Source: DATFXM01 sp035315885
GTDB lineage: Bacteria > Acidobacteriota > Blastocatellia > UBA7656
Length of the DNA: 5,024 bases
Direction of reading: 5' to 3'
NCBI GenBank assembly: GCA_035315885.1
Contig: DATFXM010000088.1
Span: forward strand, 1 to 5,024
A program made the translations under genes and the position numbers. Positions within the stretch are counted from its first letter, which is position 1. Every line of letters begins with the position of its first letter. Below, piece by piece: positions 1 through 5,024 of the stretch. The notes below the pieces were generated by a model. It worked only from the letters and a program-made list of their open reading frames with translations, was not told the DNA's origin and ran no database searches.

Positions 1-974
1 TTAATATTCGCGAGCTCGAAACAGTTCGCGCGTCAGCGTACTCATCGCTCACCGAGCAGGTAAAACATCTCGCAACTTCTCAAGTTCAGCTTCAGACCGA
101 AACCTCCAAGCTCGTTAACGCGCTTCGCAGCCCGATCGTGCGCGGCCGCTGGGGCGAGATACAACTTCGCCGTGTTGTCGAGCTCGCCGGAATGAGCCAT
201 CACTGTGATTTCAGTCAACAAGAAACCATAGCAACCGAGGACGGCCGGTTGCGTCCGGATATGATCGTCAGGCTTCCAAACGAAAGACAGATCGTTGTCG
301 ACTCAAAAGCCCCGATCGAAGCTTACTATCTGTCGCTTGAAACAACCGATGAGCTTGTAAGGGCTACAAGGCTCAAGGACCACGCGCGACAGGTGCGAAC
401 TCATCTCACCAAGCTTGGAGCGAAGAGTTACTGGGAACAGCTGCCCTGCACGCCCGAGTTTGTAGTCTTATTCCTTCCTGGTGAAACGTTCTTCAGCGCG
501 GCGCTCGAACAGGATCCGTCACTGATAGAATTTGGGGTAGATCAACGAGTCATCCTCGCCACACCGACCACTCTCATCGCATTGCTGAAAGCTGTTGCAT
601 ATGGCTGGCAGCAGGAGCGAATGACCGAGAACGCCCAACAGATCAGCAAACTCGGTCGTCAGCTTTACGATAGACTTCGAATTCTCGCCGAGCATTTCTC
701 TGAGGTGCGTAAAGGCCTCGACAAAGCGGTCGAGTCATACAACAAAGCCGTGGGGTCATTTGAAGGAAGAGTGCTGGTGTCCGCCCGGCGGTTCAAAGAA
801 CTCGGCGCAACGACGAGTGAAGAGATCGAGTCTCTTGAAATTGTCGATCGTGCCACGCGTTTGCTGGACATCGGCGAAACCGGACTGATTCCTGGGTTGC
901 TCGTCGAAGATGTGGAGTCGACCGAAGAGGAGGTTGAAATCAAGAACGAGAAAACGCTTAGCAAAGGTTCGTGA
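1..974 (+). CDS. rmuC: DNA recombination protein RmuC, 3' part (N-terminus outside window)
   Basis: The reading frame is open from the window edge (first full codon at position 3) and ends in TGA at 972-974, giving 323 visible residues. A GTG at 138 lies in frame but is internal: the conserved RmuC block (LVNALRSP then RGRWGEIQLRRVVELAGM) runs straight through it, so the true start is upstream. Seen: a short helical, coiled-coil-like stretch (about residues 1-40 of the fragment); the RGRWGE block; a nuclease-like core with RPDMIV (Asp encoded at 258) and VVDSK (Asp at 300, Lys at 306), matching the D...DxK pattern of PD-(D/E)XK folds; a GWQQERMTENA segment; a helical C-terminal region with SARRFKELGA; and a Glu-rich tail. 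E. coli RmuC is about 475 residues, so the membrane anchor and most of the coiled coil are probably missing here. In E. coli, RmuC limits recombination and inversion at short inverted repeats; its biochemical activity is not settled. The family assignment is secure. Confidence 0.95.
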   Translation, partial: NIRELETVRASAYSSLTEQVKHLATSQVQLQTETSKLVNALRSPIVRGRWGEIQLRRVVELAGMSHHCDFSQQETIATEDGRLRPDMIVRLPNERQIVVDSKAPIEAYYLSLETTDELVRATRLKDHARQVRTHLTKLGAKSYWEQLPCTPEFVVLFLPGETFFSAALEQDPSLIEFGVDQRVILATPTTLIALLKAVAYGWQQERMTENAQQISKLGRQLYDRLRILAEHFSEVRKGLDKAVESYNKAVGSFEGRVLVSARRFKELGATTSEEIESLEIVDRATRLLDIGETGLIPGLLVEDVESTEEEVEIKNEKTLSKGS

Positions 975-981
975 TCGCCGT

Positions 982-1073
982 CTTTGCGGCTCAGCGGCTC
1001 TGCGACTTTGCGTCTAAGTGGGCATCTAATTCCCGATTAAAACGCAAAGACGCAAAGCCGCTAAGGCGCTAAG
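982..1073. repeat. Imperfect inverted repeat made of octamer units, between rmuC and addB
   Basis: The left arm (982-1013) reads as four octamers: ctttgcgg, ctcagcgg, ctctgcga, ctttgcgt. The right arm (1042-1073) is four octamers on the opposite sense: acgcaaag, acgcaaag, ccgctaag, gcgctaag. Laid against each other, the arms match at 27 of 32 positions, with a 28-nt middle (1014-1041). The transcript could form a long interrupted hairpin that ends 7 nt before the addB Shine-Dalgarno. There is no T-tract after either arm, so a classical intrinsic terminator is not supported. Similar 'cgcaaagacgcaaag' strings are, from general familiarity, a recurrent dispersed intergenic repeat in some bacterial genomes; copy number here cannot be seen. 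Possible roles are RNA end protection, attenuation, or simply a repetitive element. This repeat fills most of the 115-bp spacer; I see no convincing promoter in the rest. Confidence 0.85.
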
Positions 1074-1080
1074 ATTTCCT

Positions 1081-1092
1081 GGAGTTATTTTG
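1081..1092 (+). promoter_or_regulatory. Ribosome-binding site and TTG start of the addB-type gene
   Basis: GGAG at 1081-1084 sits five bases before a TTG codon at 1090-1092. Reading back in this frame, an in-frame TAA occurs at 1027-1029 with no ATG or GTG between, and the first internal Met is about 290 codons downstream, so TTG is the best-supported start. The N-terminus it gives (SKQIWLAPILSNNRERLL) looks like the start of an AddB-type helicase fold. TTG plus a modest Shine-Dalgarno suggests low to moderate translation. Confidence 0.75.
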
Positions 1093-4000
1093 TCGAAACA
1101 GATCTGGCTGGCCCCCATCCTTAGCAACAATCGAGAGCGCCTGCTCGAGCGCGCATCAGAAGTTCTGGCCTCGGGTCCTTCCGAGGCGTTGCTCTATCTC
1201 GCTGCATCGCGACCATTGCTCGAACTCGCCGCCGTTCGTCTGCTTGATGGTGTTCGCACCCGCGGCGTGTGGGGATCTCTTCCGGTTCACCTGTTTAGAG
1301 GTTTTGCAAGGTACGTGCTGGCGACCGCGCTTGACGAAGAGACTCAATCGCCGCTCACTAGTTTGATCGCAATCGATCAGAAGGACCTCCCTCTAAAAAG
1401 AAGCCTCATTGCGCAAATAATAAATCGCCTGGCCGATGAGGAGAAGCTAAGGGCCATAGCGTCCCTCTCGCGCCGCGAGGGCTGCATTAACACTGTCACC
1501 GCCTTAATCGGGGAAATCCAGCGCGCCGGCAAGACTCCTGCGGAATTCTCTGCGATTGTCGCAGCCCTCGAAAGCGACGCCCATTCCGCGAGCGAAAGCA
1601 CGGAGGAAATCGAGCGAAGATCTGTTCCACTGCAGATCGACTTCGATAAAGATATCGCGTTGATCTACGAGGCGTACTCTTCGGCGCTCGAGGAATGCGG
1701 CTTCACAGAAGACGACGCAGACCAGTTGCGCGCTCTTGAAGTGCTTCGCGGTGAAGCCTCCGGCAAGAAAGTCATCTTGCCCTGGCTATCGAGCGTGCGA
1801 TTGTTAATCGTTGATGGCTTCTTCGACTTTACTCCGGTTCAAGGTGATATTTTGAGGCTGCTCATTCCTCAAATTCCCGAAGTAATCGTGAATTTAAGCC
1901 GCGATGAACGCAACACTGAGATCTTTCGCCCGTTCGGTCGAACGATTGAACAAATATCTTCGATGGCCAAATTCGAAGTCTTTCAGAGCTCCGATGTGAA
2001 GCTAGTTGCGCCCGGCCTCTCGTCTCTTCGCAAACACTTATTTAATCCGATCGATGAGCACGTTCAACCATCCAGAGACAGTCACTCGGACGATAAGCGG
2101 GATCAAGAAGCGCTTTACAGGGAAAACATTCGAGTCTTCGACTGCGGAGACCGCGAAACCGAACTGCGCGCGATCGCGAAAGAGATCAAACGACTTGTGA
2201 TGCTTGATCATTACCGCCTGAGCGAAATCGCAGTCGTTTTGAGACAGTACGCGCCTTATGAAGATGAAATCACCCGAGTCTTTCGAGAAGAGCAAATAAG
2301 TTGCAACTTGAATCAACGCATCGACCTGACAGAAGTGCCGGCCGTTCGCGCGGCGATTAAGCTATTCGAGCTTTTGATTGCGCTCGGCGGCGATCCGGAG
2401 GCGTTGAAGGCTACTCAAATCGCCGATCTGGCGAAGTCAGGTTACTTCGGCTTATCAGAAAATGAACTGGCCGGGTTACGTGCTCGATTCGAGCTGCAGG
2501 ATCTGAAGCTTGTCGATATCCCGGGTTATCGTCGAGAACCCGCCGAGCTTAAGGTTGGTTTCTGGGATGCAGATGAGCTCGAAAATGCGGTTGCGTTTGT
2601 CGGAGATGATCTTCGCATTCCAATGTGGATTATCCGCGCTCGCAAATTCACCGCGCACCCAGCTGAGCCGAAGCCATCGGACGAAAAGCTGAATGACCCA
2701 GAACCCGAAGCTGAATCAGAATCAGAAGATGATTTGTCCCTTTCCTCGGATCAAAGTTTCGCAGTGCGTCAAGCAACTGCGGGCAGGGTAATTGAACCTG
2801 TAGATGTTCCATTGCCAGGTTCGGAGCGCAGAGCCAAACCCGCGCGCGAGCTCCATCCTGCGTTGATTGCCTGGTCTGTCCTTCTTATCGATCGCTTCGC
2901 AAGCATTCTAAACGTGGTTCCAAGAGAGGGCAGCCCGCGAGAAATGCGTGACAGTGTGATTAGATTGCTTGATCGCCTCCAATTTGCGCGCGAGGTTCGG
3001 AGCTCAGACCGAGGTGCTACGGCAGTTGACGATCTTGCTGCGCTGACCCTGGACCTTCGCGGTCTTGAAGGATTGCGGAGGGCCTTATTCGCGGCGACTC
3101 GGAGTATTGAGATCGCCTCCCCGCCATCCGAAGGCCAACAACGACTGGTCATAAGGCTGGCTAAGTTCCTCGACGAAACGTTGCGATGCATTAAGTCTCA
3201 GACTCTGGTGTTAAGCAGCGGTGATCCCGATGGCCTGCGGGTCCTGGAAGCTACCGACATTCGTGGTCTTCAATTTCGCGCGGTGTTCATTGCTGGTCTT
3301 TACGAAGGCAGTTTTCCGCTTCGCCCGTTGCGCGACTGGTTCTATCCGCACGAAGAGCGCGAGCGGTTGAAAGAGTATGGCTTAACCCTCGAGGATATTT
3401 CTCCCGAAACACTCCTCAAAGAAGAACACTATTTCTATCAGGCTGCTTGTCGGGCGACCGAGCGCCTCTATCTAAGCCGGCCGCTGGTTAAAGAGGACGG
3501 ATCAGAAACGGTTGCTTCGTACTACATCGAGGAGATTGCCCGGGCAATTGCGCCGTCGCAGTTTATCAGAGATACAGTCCGGCGAGACTACGATGGCCGC
3601 TCTCTTTTTGAGGCCTCGAATCCGAGAGAGCTTGCAATGCTCGTGGTGCGCCAGGAAGAACGTCGGAACCACTACTCGCAAAGAGACGGCAACTTCTCCA
3701 GCGATGTAATAACACGCCTGATCGGCAGAGTTTCTAAACTCGGTTATGTCAGCGAATCGGCAAAGCGGCGCATTGCGATCGAGCGCGAACGCGGTGGTTT
3801 ATTCTTCGGTTGCTTCGATGGACAGATGAGCAGTCGGGGGGTCATCGAGAAACTACAAAACCAATATGGCATCCTTCACACTTTCAGCGCCAGCGAGCTA
3901 AGTCTTTACGGCAGATGTCCATTCAAGTTCTTTGCCGAGAAAGTACTGAAGCTCGAACCGCGGGGCGAGGCGGCAATCGACATGACCGCGTTGGACGCGG

Positions 4001-4857
4001 GAAGCTTGCTACACGACGCGTTGAGACGATTCTTCGAGTTGCATCGGAATCACCGACTTACAGATCTGGATCCTGATGAGCTAAAACGACAGCTTGACGA
4101 CGCTGCCGACGCTGTATTCGATCAGCATGAGAGAGCCGTACCGCCGCTCAACCCCAAGGTCTGGGCCATCGACCGCGAGATCAAGAAAGTCCTCCTGCAA
4201 CAAGTCCTGGCGTACGAGTTGACGCTTGAACAACAGACACGTGAAAAGAACGTTACGCCGTCCTTCTTCGAGCTGGCGTTCGGCATGCAGAATCCGGCAA
4301 TTGATCCGAACTCGGTACAACAGCCGTTAGAAATCAACCGAGAGCACGCCAATCATAAGGAGACGATTCGCATTCGCGGACAGATAGACAGAGTAGATCA
4401 AGCAAAAAATGGAACTGTTATTGCCTATGATTACAAGCTCTCGCGAGGTGCGACTCTTGAAGACATGGCTGAGGGGCGAGCGCTTCAGCTTCACATCTAT
4501 CTTGCTGCTCTCGAACAACTGTTTTTCCCTGACAGCAACATTGCGGGCGCCGGCTATTACACGATAAGGGGAATGAACGAACGCCGAAACCGCGGTTTGT
4601 ATCGGAAAGCCATGAACGAATATACCGCAGTGAGTACGCGATCGATTCTATCGGACGAGGAGTGGACGCGGGTGCGCGCTGAGATGCAAGACAGAATCTG
4701 GGAGTTCATCGACCGAATGCGCACTGGCCGATTTTTAGTGGCGCCGTCGGCCCCGGATGATTCGTGCCCACGCTGCGACTACTCTGCCGTTTGCCGTTAT
4801 GAAAAGTTTCGGATTCGCAGAAAAGTGGAAGTGCGACCGGCGACGGGCGACCGATGA
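1090..4857 (+). CDS. addB: AddB-type subunit of ATP-dependent helicase/nuclease (inactive helicase fold plus PD-(D/E)XK nuclease with Fe-S cysteines)
   Basis: This 1255-residue cytoplasmic protein is probably the B subunit of an AddAB-like complex that unwinds and resects broken DNA ends for RecA-dependent repair. Residues 1-330 resemble the first helicase domain: no GxxGxGK[ST] P-loop is visible, but a Walker-B-like LLIVDGFFDFTP (238-249), typical of AddB, is. Residues 347-400 (VFDCGDRETELRAIA, then IAVVLR) begin the second helicase half. About 522-575 is a Pro/Glu/Ser-rich acidic insert. ATDIRGLQF...VFIAGLYEGSFP (721-743) and CRATERLYLSR (787-797) are motif V/VI-like. The C-terminal nuclease has GSLLHDAL (His975), GQIDRVD (Asp1100), YDYK (Asp1114, Lys1116) and QLHIY (Gln1133, Tyr1137). 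Cys943 with Cys1226, Cys1229 and Cys1235 match the four AddB Fe-S ligands (C...CxxCx5C). The nuclease therefore looks intact, while ATP hydrolysis by this subunit looks lost. B. subtilis AddB is about 1166 residues. The gene overlaps the next ATG (ATGA), consistent with an addBA operon. Naming it addB rather than a looser 'PD-(D/E)XK nuclease family protein' depends on addA following. Confidence 0.88.
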   Translation: MSKQIWLAPILSNNRERLLERASEVLASGPSEALLYLAASRPLLELAAVRLLDGVRTRGVWGSLPVHLFRGFARYVLATALDEETQSPLTSLIAIDQKDLPLKRSLIAQIINRLADEEKLRAIASLSRREGCINTVTALIGEIQRAGKTPAEFSAIVAALESDAHSASESTEEIERRSVPLQIDFDKDIALIYEAYSSALEECGFTEDDADQLRALEVLRGEASGKKVILPWLSSVRLLIVDGFFDFTPVQGDILRLLIPQIPEVIVNLSRDERNTEIFRPFGRTIEQISSMAKFEVFQSSDVKLVAPGLSSLRKHLFNPIDEHVQPSRDSHSDDKRDQEALYRENIRVFDCGDRETELRAIAKEIKRLVMLDHYRLSEIAVVLRQYAPYEDEITRVFREEQISCNLNQRIDLTEVPAVRAAIKLFELLIALGGDPEALKATQIADLAKSGYFGLSENELAGLRARFELQDLKLVDIPGYRREPAELKVGFWDADELENAVAFVGDDLRIPMWIIRARKFTAHPAEPKPSDEKLNDPEPEAESESEDDLSLSSDQSFAVRQATAGRVIEPVDVPLPGSERRAKPARELHPALIAWSVLLIDRFASILNVVPREGSPREMRDSVIRLLDRLQFAREVRSSDRGATAVDDLAALTLDLRGLEGLRRALFAATRSIEIASPPSEGQQRLVIRLAKFLDETLRCIKSQTLVLSSGDPDGLRVLEATDIRGLQFRAVFIAGLYEGSFPLRPLRDWFYPHEERERLKEYGLTLEDISPETLLKEEHYFYQAACRATERLYLSRPLVKEDGSETVASYYIEEIARAIAPSQFIRDTVRRDYDGRSLFEASNPRELAMLVVRQEERRNHYSQRDGNFSSDVITRLIGRVSKLGYVSESAKRRIAIERERGGLFFGCFDGQMSSRGVIEKLQNQYGILHTFSASELSLYGRCPFKFFAEKVLKLEPRGEAAIDMTALDAGSLLHDALRRFFELHRNHRLTDLDPDELKRQLDDAADAVFDQHERAVPPLNPKVWAIDREIKKVLLQQVLAYELTLEQQTREKNVTPSFFELAFGMQNPAIDPNSVQQPLEINREHANHKETIRIRGQIDRVDQAKNGTVIAYDYKLSRGATLEDMAEGRALQLHIYLAALEQLFFPDSNIAGAGYYTIRGMNERRNRGLYRKAMNEYTAVSTRSILSDEEWTRVRAEMQDRIWEFIDRMRTGRFLVAPSAPDDSCPRCDYSAVCRYEKFRIRRKVEVRPATGDR
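4834..4854. repeat. Three tandem heptamers at the 3' end of addB
   Basis: Three consecutive 7-base units, cgaccgg (4834-4840), cgacggg (4841-4847) and cgaccga (4848-4854), fit CGACSGR. They encode the last seven residues of the AddB-type protein (RPATGDR), and the final A is the first base of the overlapping ATG that begins the next ORF. The conserved Fe-S cysteine segment ends about 13 residues earlier, so the repeat lies in a dispensable-looking tail. Confidence 0.7.
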
Positions 4858-4922
4858 CACAGAACCAACTCAATCGAACGCCGAAGATCAAAATAACTGA
4901 TGACGTAAAACGGGCGAAATGA
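4854..4922 (+). CDS. Possible 22-residue mini-ORF between addB and the downstream gene
   Basis: ATG at 4854 overlaps the addB stop as ATGA, and the frame closes at TGA 4920-4922, which itself overlaps a second ATG at 4919 (again ATGA). The product would be 22 residues, basic (it begins MTQNQLNRTPKIKI and ends DDVKRAK), with no signal peptide, membrane segment or recognised motif. It could serve as a translational relay that carries ribosomes from addB into the next gene, be the remnant of an older N-terminus of that gene, or be chance. No strong Shine-Dalgarno is seen, so translation would rely on coupling to addB. The ORF is a fact; that it is expressed is inference. Confidence 0.3.
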   Translation: MTQNQLNRTPKIKITDDVKRAK

Positions 4923-5024
4923 CTGAGAACAACATGCCAGAGCGTGAAGTCGGGGGCTCGCTGATCGGCGGGCGTCCGTCGTCCGTCATCCCGTCGTCCG
5001 TCAGCCGGTTTGCGGTCGTCAATC
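4919..5024 (+). CDS. N-terminus of a downstream gene, probably the AddA-type UvrD-family helicase/nuclease (cut by window end)
   Basis: From ATG 4919 the frame is open to the window edge (35 full codons); the other two forward frames close with TGA at 4920-4922 and 4945-4947. An in-frame TGA at 4901-4903 bounds it upstream, leaving ATG 4919 or ATG 4934 as starts; 4919 is preferred for its ATGA overlap with the preceding mini-ORF. The peptide starts MTENNMPEREVGG, passes a PSSVIPSSVS repeat, and ends SRFAVVN. In AddA/UvrD-like proteins a 'xxVVNAxAGSGKT' P-loop commonly follows such a strand, so the Walker A motif is expected just past the window end. This rests on the addB-addA order known from B. 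subtilis and on a very short peptide, so the identity is inference. Confidence 0.5.
   Translation, partial: MTENNMPEREVGGSLIGGRPSSVIPSSVSRFAVVN
4974..5003. repeat. Heptamer array inside the start of the downstream gene (13-bp direct repeat, 15-bp period)
   Basis: The 30 bases read gtccgtc, gtccgtc, a, tcccgtc, gtccgtc, a: four heptamers in two pairs, each pair followed by an extra A. This also gives a perfect 13-bp direct repeat (4976-4988 and 4991-5003) spaced 15 bp, which in the 4919 frame encodes PSSVI then PSSVS. At 30 bases the array keeps the frame. Reverse-complemented and rotated, the unit is CGACGGA, close to the CGACSGR units at the end of addB, so the two arrays face each other. 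Confidence 0.7.

Noticed and set aside
138..140. GTG at 138 as the start of rmuC
   Set aside because: Conserved RmuC residues continue upstream in the same frame to the window edge, so this GTG is an internal Val codon.
665..964. 99-codon Ser-rich ORF on the minus strand
   Set aside because: It is antisense to the conserved C-terminal part of RmuC, has a low-complexity Ser/Thr composition and shows no start context.
982..1073. CRISPR array
   Set aside because: The units are 8 bases and contiguous, without spacers, and no cas gene is present.
982..1089. Intrinsic terminator for rmuC
   Set aside because: The inverted repeat is long and interrupted, has a 28-base middle, and is not followed by a T-run; termination cannot be excluded but is not supported.
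975..1089. Sigma-70-type promoter for addB
   Set aside because: TTGCGT (1008-1013) and TCTAAT (1025-1030) are only 11 bases apart, and no better-spaced pair was found.
2769..3191. 140-codon ORF on the minus strand
   Set aside because: It lies wholly inside the conserved addB-type coding region, its translation is Ser/Arg-rich with no recognisable domain, and it is explained by codon bias of the real gene.
3810..4076. 88-codon + strand ORF in another frame
   Set aside because: It is a frame shadow over the AddB nuclease start (Cys943 and His975 region), where the main frame is clearly the conserved one.
1..5024. A defence island or mobile element
   Set aside because: The only recognisable genes are housekeeping-type recombination functions; no transposase, integrase, toxin or attachment-site signature was seen.

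Overview
The window is an ordinary bacterial chromosomal segment, read entirely on the + strand and devoted to DNA recombination and repair. It holds the 3' part of an rmuC gene, a complete 1255-codon addB-type gene (inactivated-helicase plus nuclease subunit of an AddAB-like double-strand-break resection enzyme), and, after two ATGA stop/start overlaps, the first codons of a further gene that is probably the partner helicase-nuclease addA. I see no tRNA, rRNA, CRISPR array, insertion sequence or phage gene. The host cannot be named with certainty. The protein style, moderately GC-rich codon use, the rmuC/addB/addA grouping and the 'cgcaaagacgcaaag'-type intergenic repeat fit a free-living, moderately GC-rich lineage such as Acidobacteriota (Blastocatellia-like). 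That is inference from general familiarity, not a search.

Layout: 1-974, RmuC lacking its N-terminus; 975-1089, a 115-bp spacer dominated by an imperfect inverted repeat (982-1013 against 1042-1073) whose arms are each four octamers of the form NCGCWAAG or its complement; 1081-1092, a GGAG ribosome-binding site and a TTG start; 1090-4857, AddB-like protein; 4834-4854, three tandem heptamers that encode the last residues and stop codon of AddB and run into the next ATG; 4854-4922, a possible 22-codon mini-ORF; 4919 to the end, the start of the probable AddA, carrying a second heptamer array (4974-5003) in the opposite orientation.

Functionally, AddA and AddB would together process double-strand DNA ends for homologous recombination. 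RmuC carries its own PD-(D/E)XK-like core and is known in E. coli for limiting rearrangements at short inverted repeats. The genes are co-directional, and the addB/mini-ORF/addA junctions overlap, so at least that part is probably translated in a coupled way. The least ordinary feature is that both gene junctions carry short-period tandem arrays (octamers at one, heptamers at the other) in inverted arrangement.
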